Source of the DNA: an uncultured Clostridia bacterium
GTDB lineage: Bacteria; Bacillota; Clostridia; Oscillospirales; Ruminococcaceae
Direction: 5' to 3'
Assembly (NCBI GenBank): GCA_947625375.1
Contig: CANQOC010000004.1
Location: forward strand, 1 to 64,000
Length of the DNA stretch: 64,000 bases
A program made the position numbers and the translations under genes. Below, one piece after another: positions 1-7,937 of this stretch. The notes below the pieces were generated by a model. The model saw only the letters and a program-made list of their open reading frames with translations. It was not told the DNA's origin and did not search any database. Positions within the stretch are counted from its first letter, which is position 1. Each line of letters starts with the position of its first letter.

Positions 1-178
1 CTGAAGTAAACGGTTAAACCGTAACTATGATTGCTTACATATCTCGGTGATGTTTTAGGCATCGCCTGCTTTGCTATACCTTTTTCTTCTTCATATATTT
101 TTTCATTTTTCCTATTGACTTTTATTTGCAGGTTTGCTAATCGAATTTGCAAAAATGTACACTTTGTTGTAAAAACGG

Positions 179-203
179 TCTGCTACAAAATAGCAGATTT
201 TTT
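179..203. terminator. Intrinsic terminator, probably bidirectional
   Basis: A 7-bp stem (TCTGCTA / TAGCAGA) with a 5-nt loop is followed by six T on the plus strand. On the minus strand it lies just past the stop of the small gene at 231-521 and is followed by a shorter T run. Bases 1-178 hold no gene that I can support. Confidence 0.6.
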
Positions 204-230
204 GTAATTTTTACATATTGAGAGGCTCAC

Positions 231-521
231 TCATCTCCCTTTCAGTCCTTTCTTCCTCGCATGCTCGCTTGCCATTTGCCTGCGCTCATCGCTGTACGGC
301 TCCGTCAGCCTAAACGACAGGCGGCCCTTTTTAATCTCAAACTCCATGCAGCCAAGCTCGGGGTCATTGTCAAGCAGCCTGCGCTCGGTCGGGAATTTCT
401 CGGCATAAACGGCAAGCCGCTTTTTCAAGTTAGTGTTGTGCGCGCGAACGTGAATCATTTTTTCCTTTTCATTGAACCAGATTTCGGTTGTTTTCTGCGA
501 TTTTGTAAGTCCTGTTTTCAT
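231..521 (-). CDS. Small conserved-looking hypothetical protein (96 aa)
   Basis: This is a 96-residue soluble, basic protein with no signal peptide or membrane segment. The start is set by a strong AGGAGG about 9 nt upstream of the ATG. The sequence has a run of charged residues and a central IWFNEKEKMIHVRAHN stretch. It reminds me of small proteins carried near clostridial integrative elements, but I cannot name a family or function. It stands alone, with a hairpin terminator at 179-203 and no partner on the same strand. The frame is convincing because of the ribosome binding site and because the opposite-strand frame has no such site. Confidence 0.7.
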   Translation of the reverse strand: MKTGLTKSQKTTEIWFNEKEKMIHVRAHNTNLKKRLAVYAEKFPTERRLLDNDPELGCMEFEIKKGRLSFRLTEPYSDERRQMASEHARKKGLKGR

Positions 522-840
522 AAAATTGACCTCCTGCTCAATTTTTCTCGATTTTCAAAAGTAGGGCGTTTTTCGGCGATTTTTCTCGGCTCTTGAATTG
601 ATAAAATTAGAGATTTTACCGCCGCATACTCTCATTTGATGAGTTAAACGCATACATAAAACCGAGCCAAAAAAATGCGTTTTCTTCGGCTCTTGACTAT
701 AACGGACGCGAAATAATAGAACCATAAAAAACGAAGTTTTGCATGAAAACCCCGATTTTATATTTTCCAAAAACTTCACCCGCAATATTTAATGCTATCC
801 CCACTATGTAATTACGTTCCCCCGCCTCACCCGCACACGA
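522..840. other. AT-rich gene-free spacer with a direct repeat
   Basis: No gene is supported here. Two near-identical 16-mers ending in CGGCTCTTGA lie about 100 bp apart (around 581-597 and 681-697). Each ends in TTGA, so it could be the -35 part of a promoter, but no convincing -10 follows. A 76-codon minus frame across 555-785 lacks a ribosome binding site. Confidence 0.35.
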
Positions 841-873
841 AAAGCCGCCAGCGAAGTGCTGACGGCTTTTTTG
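841..873. terminator. Strong terminator hairpin downstream of the SASP gene
   Basis: The stem AAAAGCCGxCAGC / GCTGxCGGCTTTT with a short GAAGT loop is flanked by A and T runs, so it can work in both directions. It sits about 80 nt past the stop of the SASP gene on the minus strand. Confidence 0.75.
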
Positions 874-950
874 GACGGTGTCCGAATAAAGCCTGATGGC
901 TGTTCACCGTGAATATTCACGGTTTCGGGACACGGGTCCCCTGCCCTGAT

Positions 951-1139
951 TTAGCGGGCAGCTCCGGTCTTGTAGGCGTCAATCATTTTCTTGACCATCT
1001 GGCCGCCGACCGAACCGGCTTCACGGGAAGTGAGGTCGCCGTTGTAGCCGTTCTTGAGGTTTACGCCGACTTCGTTGGCAGCTTCAATCTTGAATCTTTC
1101 AAGGGTCTGTCTGCCCTGGTCGCTGGTAATGCCCTTCAT
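951..1139 (-). CDS. Alpha/beta-type small acid-soluble spore protein (SASP)
   Basis: This 62-aa protein belongs to the alpha/beta SASP family. These DNA-binding proteins saturate the chromosome of dormant spores and protect it from UV and heat; they are degraded at germination by the GPR protease. Two hallmarks are visible. An LERFKIEAANEVGV segment near residue 13 contains the GPR cleavage region (E followed by a hydrophobic-A-x-E-x-GV pattern). A second half runs from SREAGSVGGQMVKKMI. The length is at the short end of the family. The start is fixed by AAAGGAGTG 8 nt upstream. A small AAAATGC/GCATTTT hairpin lies in the leader. Expression should be forespore-specific (sigma G), but I could not define a convincing sigma G promoter. 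Confidence 0.93.
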   Translation of the reverse strand: MKGITSDQGRQTLERFKIEAANEVGVNLKNGYNGDLTSREAGSVGGQMVKKMIDAYKTGAAR

Positions 1140-1414
1140 TTATAACACTCCTTTTATAAAAATGCTTTGCATTTTCGGGTTATTTTTGTCGCTTTTCATG
1201 TAGTCGATAGGCGGACGGCTGTTGCCGTTTTTTCGCCTGCAAGAATATTATAGCCGGCGCGCGGCGGTTTATTTGAGGTAAATTTTTGATATGAATCTAA
1301 AAAAATCTTTAAATTTTGAAAATCTTTCAAAATACCTCTTTATTTTTTTGCGAGAGTGTGATATAGTAGGAATATACAACCTTTAGGGTTTCAAAGAGAA
1401 CGGAGGTACAAAAC

Positions 1415-2593
1415 ATGGCGACATACGGCACTGCCGGAAAGAAGCGGTACAAAATCAGATATAAGAACGTGGCGTTGCTTCTTGCGATACTCCTTATTAT
1501 AATACTCCTCATCACAAGGGGCTGCTCCGCGCTGTTCGGAAAAAAAGAGAATAAGAGCAACCCCGAAAAGGACACTCCCCCGCTGTCGACCGGCGACCAA
1601 CAGGAGGGCGCGCCTCCCGCCGACGGTCTGACCAACGACCCGACGTCACAGAAATACTATTCCTTCACCACCGTGACCAAGACCTCGGCCGACCTCGGAA
1701 GCGGTTCACTCGTACTCGTCAACAACAACATCAAGTTCCTCGGAAGCGTCTCCGAGAGCGAGCTTGACGTCGTCCGCGAAAAGAAAAACAACGCCTATTC
1801 GGTCAAGGACTATACCGTTATGGTGCGTCCCGAGATGATGGAGGCGCTCAACAATATGCTCCTCGACTTCTATACCGTCACCGGCAACGACGGAATCCTT
1901 GTGAACGCCGGATTCCGCACTGTCGAGTATCAGCAGGAGCTTTATGACGCCGAGCTTGCCGAAACCGGGCAGGAGACCTCGACCCTCGTCGCACAGGCGG
2001 GTTACAGCGAGCATCACACCGGTCTCGCGGTCGACCTTACGACCAACTTCAACGGCGAGAGAAAACAGTTCGACGGCACCGGCGACTATGAGTGGATTAT
2101 GAAAAACTCGTATAAATACGGCATCGTGAACCGCTATCCCGCCGGAAAGGAAGCGCTTACCATGATTGACAACGAGCCGTGGCACTTCCGCTATGTCGGA
2201 ATTCCGCACGCGACCGCGATGCAGCAGTACGGATACTGCCTCGAGGAATATATCGACTTCATTAAGAATTACACCATCGGCACCAAGTTCTTAAGCGTCA
2301 CGACCGACGACAACGCGCAGTACATGATTTATTATGTCCCACAGAGCCGCGATTCCGACACCACGAACATCTATGTGCCGGTCAAGGACAGGAATACGAA
2401 GGAGCCGTATCCCTATGAGATTTCCGGAAACAATATCGACGGCTGGATTGTCTCGTTCCTGTTCAAAGAGGGAGACGGCGTCCCGAACGTAATCGGTCCC
2501 GACGAGGACGGCGAGCCGGTTGTCACATCGGCGCCCGAGGGCGACGGAGCCGAATCCGGCACCGAGAGCGGAACATCTGCCGCGGAAGAATAA
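1415..2593 (+). CDS. Membrane-anchored D-alanyl-D-alanine carboxypeptidase, VanY/M15B family
   Basis: This 392-aa protein trims D-Ala from peptidoglycan stem peptides outside the membrane. A basic N-terminus is followed by one hydrophobic segment (about residues 18-36), then a Ser/Pro/Asp-rich linker and the M15B zinc peptidase domain. The family motif SxHxxGxAxD is present at 198-207 (zinc ligands H200 and D207). ExWH is at 254-257 (catalytic E254, third ligand H257). About 120 residues past the catalytic core form an extra C-terminal region ending in an acidic Gly/Ser/Thr tail of unknown role. GGAGG precedes the ATG. The Mrp ATPase gene follows 26 nt later, so the two may be cotranscribed. 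It might act in sporulation or general wall turnover. Confidence 0.9.
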   Translation: MATYGTAGKKRYKIRYKNVALLLAILLIIILLITRGCSALFGKKENKSNPEKDTPPLSTGDQQEGAPPADGLTNDPTSQKYYSFTTVTKTSADLGSGSLVLVNNNIKFLGSVSESELDVVREKKNNAYSVKDYTVMVRPEMMEALNNMLLDFYTVTGNDGILVNAGFRTVEYQQELYDAELAETGQETSTLVAQAGYSEHHTGLAVDLTTNFNGERKQFDGTGDYEWIMKNSYKYGIVNRYPAGKEALTMIDNEPWHFRYVGIPHATAMQQYGYCLEEYIDFIKNYTIGTKFLSVTTDDNAQYMIYYVPQSRDSDTTNIYVPVKDRNTKEPYPYEISGNNIDGWIVSFLFKEGDGVPNVIGPDEDGEPVVTSAPEGDGAESGTESGTSAAEE

Positions 2594-2619
2594 TCATCAC
2601 TTAAAAAGGAGAAGTTTAT

Positions 2620-3444
2620 ATGTCAGAGTGCACTCACGACTGCTCTAATTGCAGTCAGTCATGTTCGTCGCGCACCGAGCCGCAGGATTTTCACGTCGAC
2701 CCCCACCCGATGTCGCACATTAAAAAGGTAATCGGCATCGTCAGCGGAAAGGGCGGCGTCGGAAAGTCGCTTGTGACGTCGATGCTCGCGGTCGAGGCTT
2801 CGAGGAGGAACCTCAGCGCCGCGATTCTCGATGCGGATATCACCGGGCCGTCCATTCCGAAGGCGTTCGGAATTAAACAGCGCGCGACCTCGACCGGCGA
2901 GGATATCCTCCCCGTCATCTCGAAGACCGGCATTAAGATGATGTCGGTGAACCTTCTTCTGGAGAACGAAACACAGCCCGTCGTCTGGCGCGGACCGGTC
3001 ATCGCGGGCGTTGTAAAGCAGTTTTGGCAGGAGGTAATCTGGGACGACGTCGACTATATGTTCGTCGACATGCCTCCGGGAACGGGAGACGTCCCGCTGA
3101 CGGTGTTCCAGTCGATAAGGCTCGACGGAATCATCATCGTGACCTCGCCGCAGGAGCTTGTCGGAATGATTGTCGCGAAAGCGGTGAATATGGCGAAGCT
3201 TATGAATATCCCGATTCTCGGAATAATCGAGAACATGAGCTATTTTGTCTGCCCGAACTGCGGCGAAAAGCACGAAATTTTCGGACCGAGCCGTGCCGAC
3301 GAAATCGCAAAGGAATACGGGACCGAGGTTTTGGCGAAGCTCCCATTCGACCGCGAGCTTTCAAAGCTTTGTGACTCGGGACTGATTGAGCTTTATGAGA
3401 CTCGGGCGATGGAACCCGCGGCGGACAGGATTTTTGACGACTAA
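2620..3444 (+). CDS. mrp: Mrp/NBP35-family P-loop ATPase (Fe-S cluster carrier)
   Basis: This 274-aa cytoplasmic ATPase is of the Mrp/ApbC/NBP35 group, which carries [4Fe-4S] clusters to target enzymes. The deviant Walker A SGKGGVGKS is at 42-50. A CPNC pair at 211-214 matches the family's C-terminal bridging-cluster cysteines. The first 15 residues also hold a cysteine cluster (C4, C8, C11, C15; CX3CX2CX3C), recalling the extra N-terminal cluster site of NBP35-type proteins. A DMPPGTGD stretch fits the Walker B/switch region. AAAGGAG lies upstream of the ATG. The gene sits between the carboxypeptidase and a FakA-C-like gene with short gaps, suggesting one transcript. Confidence 0.92.
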   Translation: MSECTHDCSNCSQSCSSRTEPQDFHVDPHPMSHIKKVIGIVSGKGGVGKSLVTSMLAVEASRRNLSAAILDADITGPSIPKAFGIKQRATSTGEDILPVISKTGIKMMSVNLLLENETQPVVWRGPVIAGVVKQFWQEVIWDDVDYMFVDMPPGTGDVPLTVFQSIRLDGIIIVTSPQELVGMIVAKAVNMAKLMNIPILGIIENMSYFVCPNCGEKHEIFGPSRADEIAKEYGTEVLAKLPFDRELSKLCDSGLIELYETRAMEPAADRIFDD

Positions 3445-3459
3445 AAAGGAGGATTTCCG

Positions 3460-3717
3460 ATGGAAGGCACAGAATACAGATATGACACACAGCTTTTGAT
3501 TGAGGGCGAAAACCTCGACGAAGACGCCATCAACGACTATTTCACCGAAAACTTCAAGGGCGACTGCCTCTTGGCGGTCGGCGACGAGGACCTTATTAAA
3601 ATCCACTTTCACACGAACGAGCCATGGAAGGTGCTGGAGTATTGCAGCACCCTCGGCGAGATTTACGACATCGTCGTCGAGGACATGGACCGGCAGTCGC
3701 GAGGACTGCACGGGTAA
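3460..3717 (+). CDS. Stand-alone FakA C-terminal-like domain protein (85 aa)
   Basis: This small protein resembles only the last domain of the fatty-acid/dihydroxyacetone-kinase-like protein FakA (YloV; Dak1_2-type domain). The segment VGDEDLIKIHFHTNEPWKVL is typical of that domain, including the conserved H-x-H-T-N, and the tail EDMDRQ parallels the family's NMREQ ending. The kinase (DAK2) domain is absent, and the gene begins with its own GGAGG and ATG 15 nt after mrp. It is therefore a domain-only gene rather than an obvious truncation. In FakA this domain binds the fatty-acid-carrier protein FakB; whether this one does is unknown. Confidence 0.72.
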   Translation: MEGTEYRYDTQLLIEGENLDEDAINDYFTENFKGDCLLAVGDEDLIKIHFHTNEPWKVLEYCSTLGEIYDIVVEDMDRQSRGLHG

Positions 3718-3730
3718 ATTTTATAGCATC

Positions 3731-3759
3731 GGGGAGAGCGGTTTGCTCTCCCCTTTTTT
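3731..3759 (+). terminator. Terminator or attenuator directly before the GNAT gene
   Basis: GGGGAGAGC pairs with GCTCTCCCC across a 5-nt loop and is followed by six T. The next bases are the GGAGG ribosome binding site of the GNAT gene, so only read-through or a very local promoter can feed that gene. Confidence 0.85.
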
Positions 3760-3768
3760 GGAGGAATT

Positions 3769-4347
3769 ATGTATAAGACAGAATTTTTGCCGAAGGAAAA
3801 ATGGAAGGGCTTTGTGCTCAACATGGACTACAGCACTGCAGAATATTATGACATGTCGGTATCGGAGACGGCGGACGGATTCGAGATGACGCTGAAAAAG
3901 CGCGCCGCCGACCCGATTATCACGCACACGTCGGCGGAGTACGATTTTCCGGACTCGCTCTATCAGGAGCATTGGGCGGACGCGGAGGCATACGGGATTT
4001 TTGAGGGAGATAAGCTCATCGGCGCGATTGAGGTATGCCCCGAGGGGTGGTCCAACCGGCTCGCGGTCACCGAGCTTTGGGTCGAGGAGCATCACCGGAA
4101 AAAGGGCGTCGGAAAAGCGCTGATGGACAAGGCAAAGGAGCTTTGCCGCGAGCGGGGCCACCGCGCGATTATCCTTGAGACGCAGTCCTGCAACACCAAC
4201 GCCATCGGGTTCTACCGCCACGAGGGTTTCGGACTTATCGGGTTCGACTCCTGCTGCTATACCAACGCCGACATCGGTCGGAAAGAGGTGCGTCTCGACC
4301 TCGGGTGGTATCCGGAGGAATGGCGGGGCGTCGGTAAGAGAAGGTAG
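3769..4347 (+). CDS. GNAT-family N-acetyltransferase
   Basis: This 192-aa acetyl-CoA-dependent acyltransferase has its GNAT fold in the second half. Motif A is VEEHHRKKGVGKALM at about 105-119 (RxxGxG/A type), followed by ILETQSCNTNAIGFYRHEGF. The LETQ-x-N-x-x-A-x-x-FY pattern recalls streptothricin acetyltransferase-like members, but substrate cannot be inferred from that alone. The N-terminal ~70 residues are not typical of a minimal GNAT. Translation starts at an ATG 4 nt after GGAGG, right behind a strong terminator. Confidence 0.85.
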   Translation: MYKTEFLPKEKWKGFVLNMDYSTAEYYDMSVSETADGFEMTLKKRAADPIITHTSAEYDFPDSLYQEHWADAEAYGIFEGDKLIGAIEVCPEGWSNRLAVTELWVEEHHRKKGVGKALMDKAKELCRERGHRAIILETQSCNTNAIGFYRHEGFGLIGFDSCCYTNADIGRKEVRLDLGWYPEEWRGVGKRR

Positions 4348-4365
4348 AACGGCATATTACACACA

Positions 4366-4403
4366 AAAAACAGGCAGAAGACATATAAGTCTTCCGCCTG
4401 TTT
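4366..4403. terminator. Shared terminator between GNAT gene and ppdK
   Basis: AACAGGCxGAAGAC pairs with GTCTTCxGCCTGTT around a 6-nt loop. The minus-strand side is followed by six T, so it mainly ends ppdK; the plus side has only three T. Confidence 0.85.
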
Positions 4404-4422
4404 CCGTTAGGAGAAAATGAAC

Positions 4423-7056
4423 TTATTTTTTGTACTTGATGGCAGCCTGTGCCGCGGCGAGTCTCGCAATCGGGACGCGGAACGGGGAGCAGGAAACATA
4501 GTCAAGGCCAATCTGGTGGCAGAACTCGATGGAGGACGGGTCGCCGCCGTGCTCACCGCAGATACCGCAGTGGAGCGAAGGTCTGACCTTCTTGCCGAGA
4601 GTTACGGCCATGTCCATAAGCTTGCCGACACCGGTGGTGTCGAGGCGGGCGAACGGGTCGGACTCGTAAATCTTGTTGGAATAGTAAGCGGGGAGGAACT
4701 TTCCGGCGTCGTCGCGGCTGAAGCCGAAGGTCATCTGGGTGAGGTCGTTGGTGCCGAAGCAGAAGAACTCGGCCTCCTTGGCGATGTCGTCGGCGGTGAG
4801 GGCCGCGCGCGGGATTTCAATCATTGTACCGACTTCGTAGTGAAGGTCGACACCGGCGTCGGCGATAACCGCGTCGGCGGTCTTTACGACGACGTCCTTG
4901 ACGAACTTAAGCTCCTTGACCTCGCCGACGAGCGGAATCATGATTTCGGGAACGATGTTCCAGTCTTCATGACGGGCCTTGACGGCGATGGCGGCCTTGA
5001 TTACGGCCTTGGTCTGCATGACCGCGATTTCGGGATAGGTTACGGTCAGACGGCAGCCGCGGTGACCCATCATCGGGTTGAACTCGTGGAGGTCGTTGAT
5101 GACCTGGTGGATATAGGCGACCGACTTGCCCTGTGCCTTGGCGAGCGCTTCGATGTCGGCCTCGTCGGTCGGGACGAATTCGTGAAGCGGCGGGTCGAGG
5201 AAGCGGATGGTTACGGGATGTCCGCCGAGAGCCTCGAACAGACCCTCGAAGTCAGCCTGCTGCATAGGCTCAATCTTTGCAAGAGCAGCCTCGCGCTCTT
5301 CAACCGTCTCGGAGCAAATCATCTCACGGAACGCGCCGATTCTCGACGGGTCGAAGAACATGTGCTCGGTGCGGCAAAGACCGATTCCCTGTGCGCCGAA
5401 GGCAGCGGCCTGTTTGGCGTCGGCGGGAGTGTCGGCGTTGGTTCTTACGCCGAGCTTCTTATACTTGTCGGCGAGCTCCATGATTCTTCCGAAGTAGCCG
5501 CTGTTCGGGTCGGCCGGAACGGTCGGGATAATCTCGCCGTAGATGTTGCCGGTCGAGCCGTCGAGAGAAATCGCGTCGCCCTCGTGGTAGACCTTGCCGG
5601 CAAGGGTGAAGCACTTGTTCTCTTCGTCCATCTTGATGTCGCCGCAGCCGGAGACACAGCAGGTTCCCATACCTCTCGCGACAACCGCGGCGTGCGAGGT
5701 CTGTCCACCGCGGACGGTGAGTATACCCTGTGAATACTTCATGCCCTCGATGTCCTCGGGAGAGGTCTCGAGGCGGACGAGAACGACCTTTTCCTTGTTC
5801 TTGCCGTGAACAACGGCGTCCTCGGCGGTGAATACGATGGTGCCGGCGGCGGCTCCCGGAGAAGCGGCGATACCCTTTCCGACGGGAACGGCCTTTTTAA
5901 GCGCGGCGGCGTCGAAGGTCGGGTGGAGAAGCATGTCGAGCGACTTGGCGTCAATCTGCATCAGTGCTTCCTCTTCGGTAATCATGCCCTCGTCGATGAG
6001 GTCGCAGGCAATCTTGATTGCGGCGGCGGCGGTGCGCTTGCCGTTTCTGGTCTGGAGCATATAGAGCTTTTCGTTCTCGACGGTGAACTCCATATCCTGC
6101 ATGTCGTGATAGTGATTCTCGAGGATTTCGCAGACATTCTGGAACTGTTTATATACCTCGGGGAAGACCTCGGCCATCTTGGCTATCGGCATAGGAGTGC
6201 GGACGCCGGCGACGACGTCTTCGCCCTGTGCGTTGGTGAGGAATTCGCCCATAAGGCCCTTTTCGCCGGTCGCGGGGTTACGGGTGAACGCAACGCCGGT
6301 GCCGCAGTTGTCGCCCATGTTGCCGAACGCCATCATCTGTACGTTTACGGCAGTGCCCCAGCTGTAGGGGATATCGTGGTCCATGCGGTATACGTTGGCT
6401 CTCGGGTTGTCCCACGAGCGGAAGACGGCCTTGATTGCCTCGAAGAGCTGTTCCTTCGGGTCGTCGGGGAAGTCCTTGCCGAGCTGATTCTTATATTCGG
6501 CCTTGAACTGATTCGCGAGGGTTTTAAGGTCATCGGCGTCGAGCTCGACGTCCTGAGTGACGCCCTTTGCCTCTTTCATCTGGTCGATGAGCTTTTCAAA
6601 ATACTTCTTGCCGACTTCCATGACGACGTCGGAGAACATCTGAATGAATCTGCGGTAGCAGTCCCAAGCCCAGCGGGGGTTGTTCGACTTCTTTGCGATG
6701 ACGTTGACGACTTCTTCGTTAAGTCCGAGGTTGAGGATGGTGTCCATCATACCGGGCATTGAAGCGCGGGCGCCGGAGCGGACGGAGACCAAAAGCGGGT
6801 TCTCTTTGTCGCCGAATTTCTTGCCGGTGATGTTTTCCATCTTTTCGATGTACTCCATAATCTCGGCCATGATATCCGGATTGATTTGACGGCCGTCCTC
6901 GTAATACTGGGTGCAGGCTTCGGTGGAAATGGTGAAGCCCTGGGGGACGGGCAGACCGATGTTGGTCATTTCTGCGAGGTTGGCACCCTTTCCGCCGAGG
7001 AGCTCACGCATCTGTGCGTTGCCTTCGGTGAAAAGGTAACAATACTTTTTGCTCAT
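4423..7056 (-). CDS. ppdK: Pyruvate, phosphate dikinase
   Basis: This 877-aa enzyme interconverts pyruvate + ATP + Pi and phosphoenolpyruvate + AMP + PPi, a glycolytic or gluconeogenic step common in anaerobes. The N-terminal nucleotide-binding domain starts SKKYCYLF...LLGGKGANLAEM. The swivelling phospho-histidine domain has GGQTSHAAVVARGM with His455, the same number as in the Clostridium symbiosum enzyme. The C-terminal TIM-barrel carries HCGICGEHGG with cysteines near 830/833. Length is typical. I place the start at 7056 because GGAGG lies 10 nt upstream; the open frame extends 20 codons further without a site. It is monocistronic, with a TGGAAA-17-TATAAT promoter and the terminator at 4366. 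Confidence 0.97.
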   Translation of the reverse strand: MSKKYCYLFTEGNAQMRELLGGKGANLAEMTNIGLPVPQGFTISTEACTQYYEDGRQINPDIMAEIMEYIEKMENITGKKFGDKENPLLVSVRSGARASMPGMMDTILNLGLNEEVVNVIAKKSNNPRWAWDCYRRFIQMFSDVVMEVGKKYFEKLIDQMKEAKGVTQDVELDADDLKTLANQFKAEYKNQLGKDFPDDPKEQLFEAIKAVFRSWDNPRANVYRMDHDIPYSWGTAVNVQMMAFGNMGDNCGTGVAFTRNPATGEKGLMGEFLTNAQGEDVVAGVRTPMPIAKMAEVFPEVYKQFQNVCEILENHYHDMQDMEFTVENEKLYMLQTRNGKRTAAAAIKIACDLIDEGMITEEEALMQIDAKSLDMLLHPTFDAAALKKAVPVGKGIAASPGAAAGTIVFTAEDAVVHGKNKEKVVLVRLETSPEDIEGMKYSQGILTVRGGQTSHAAVVARGMGTCCVSGCGDIKMDEENKCFTLAGKVYHEGDAISLDGSTGNIYGEIIPTVPADPNSGYFGRIMELADKYKKLGVRTNADTPADAKQAAAFGAQGIGLCRTEHMFFDPSRIGAFREMICSETVEEREAALAKIEPMQQADFEGLFEALGGHPVTIRFLDPPLHEFVPTDEADIEALAKAQGKSVAYIHQVINDLHEFNPMMGHRGCRLTVTYPEIAVMQTKAVIKAAIAVKARHEDWNIVPEIMIPLVGEVKELKFVKDVVVKTADAVIADAGVDLHYEVGTMIEIPRAALTADDIAKEAEFFCFGTNDLTQMTFGFSRDDAGKFLPAYYSNKIYESDPFARLDTTGVGKLMDMAVTLGKKVRPSLHCGICGEHGGDPSSIEFCHQIGLDYVSCSPFRVPIARLAAAQAAIKYKK

Positions 7057-7130
7057 TGATTTTATACCTCCATTGTTATTTTCCGGCTGCGCCCTGAGCA
7101 ATAATAGCGGGCGCAATCGGAGTTGTAACC

Positions 7131-7159
7131 ATTATAACAGAAAACGGCGCGTTTTTCCA
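7131..7159 (-). promoter_or_regulatory. Sigma-A-type promoter for ppdK
   Basis: On the minus strand TGGAAA (7159-7154), a 17-nt spacer and TATAAT (7136-7131) lie about 75 nt upstream of the ppdK start. The -35 is weak. Confidence 0.6.
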
Positions 7160-7244
7160 TAGTCTTTTGAGAATTTTTAACCAAAAAAGTTGCCAAATTA
7201 AGTGGCCGAAAATTGTGCAATTTTGCGGGAGGGGCATTGAGAGA

Positions 7245-7790
7245 GCAGAAATGAGATTGTCAGAGGACAGAAGTTAGAGATTAGAGATTAGAGGTTAGAT
7301 GGTAGAAGATAGAATCTGATTTCTGACTTCTGATATATCCGGCGAGCTGCGACGAACTGCCAGTAATAAGGAATTCGCTGCGCTCATGCTATCCTTAGTC
7401 TCCTATCCCCCTGTCCCCCTTTCCACATGGAAAGGGGGAACGCATAACTCCGGCTTCAGTTCCTGTGAGGGCGCAGCCGCGGCAGCCGTAGGCTGCCGAA
7501 ACGAAAGGAGCAGGAAAACCGCTTGCGGGTTTTTCTGCTCCTTTCGTTCGCGCGCTTCGCACGCCGGCTGCGCACGAAGCGGAGTGACGCCACACTGCCC
7601 GTAATAAGGTATTCGCTGGCGCTCATGCTGTTTTTAGACTCCCACCCCCTGCCCCCTCCCACATGGGAGGGGGTTATGTGTTATCAAAGTTTGGAGAGCC
7701 GCCTTATGGCGGAGAGAAAAAGTGTGGCAACACAGCTTGCCTGAGCGGCTCTGTTGATTCTGTCATCTGACTGTCTCACATCTGTTCTCT
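7245..7790. repeat. Repeat island A: mosaic of hairpin modules
   Basis: This gene-free stretch between ppdK and glmU starts with a purine-rich octamer tract (about 7258-7335, AGAAGTTAGAGATTAGAG-like). It continues with the GAATTCGCT linker (7371-7396), a 24-nt palindrome around CCACATGG (7415-7438), the cloverleaf element (7471-7573), a second linker (7609-7636), the palindrome CCCCCTCCC/GGGAGGGGG (7652-7673) and a CCGCC/GGCGG hairpin (7699-7712). The same modules recur in the other islands. Confidence 0.85.
7471..7573 (+). repeat. Cloverleaf element copy 1
   Basis: The outer stem is GCGCAGCCG / CGGCTGCGC. Arm 1 is CGGCAGCC-GTA-GGCTGCCG. Arm 2 is a long hairpin whose base AACGAAAGGAGCAG pairs fully with CTGCTCCTTTCGTT. 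Arm 3 is GCGCGC-TTC-GCACGC, with one mismatch. It is preceded by the CACATGG palindrome and a CGGCTTCAG stretch shared with copies 5, 6 and 7. Confidence 0.85.
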
Positions 7791-7864
7791 ATTAGTCCCG
7801 CAAGTGTACAGCATCATACGCGCGAGTTCTTCGGAAGAAACCCGATTCTGACCCAAAATACCCC

Positions 7865-7893
7865 TTGCAACCTTTGAAAAAGTATTGTATAAT
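7865..7893 (+). promoter_or_regulatory. Sigma-A promoter of the glmU-pth-mfd operon
   Basis: TTGCAA (7865-7870), a 17-nt spacer and a consensus TATAAT (7888-7893) lie 45 nt upstream of the glmU start. Confidence 0.85.
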
Positions 7894-7937
7894 ATACGTT
7901 AACGCGAAATGCGACTACTTTGAAACGAGGTAATATG

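Noticed and set aside
555..785. 76-codon minus-strand frame upstream of the first gene
   Set aside because: No ribosome binding site, AT-rich noncoding composition and no recognisable sequence.
4417..6762. Long open frames of 438 and 318 codons on the plus strand across ppdK
   Set aside because: They lie entirely antisense to ppdK, have no ribosome binding site and encode low-complexity Gly/Val/Asp/Arg-rich protein. They are by-products of the GC-rich codon usage of ppdK.
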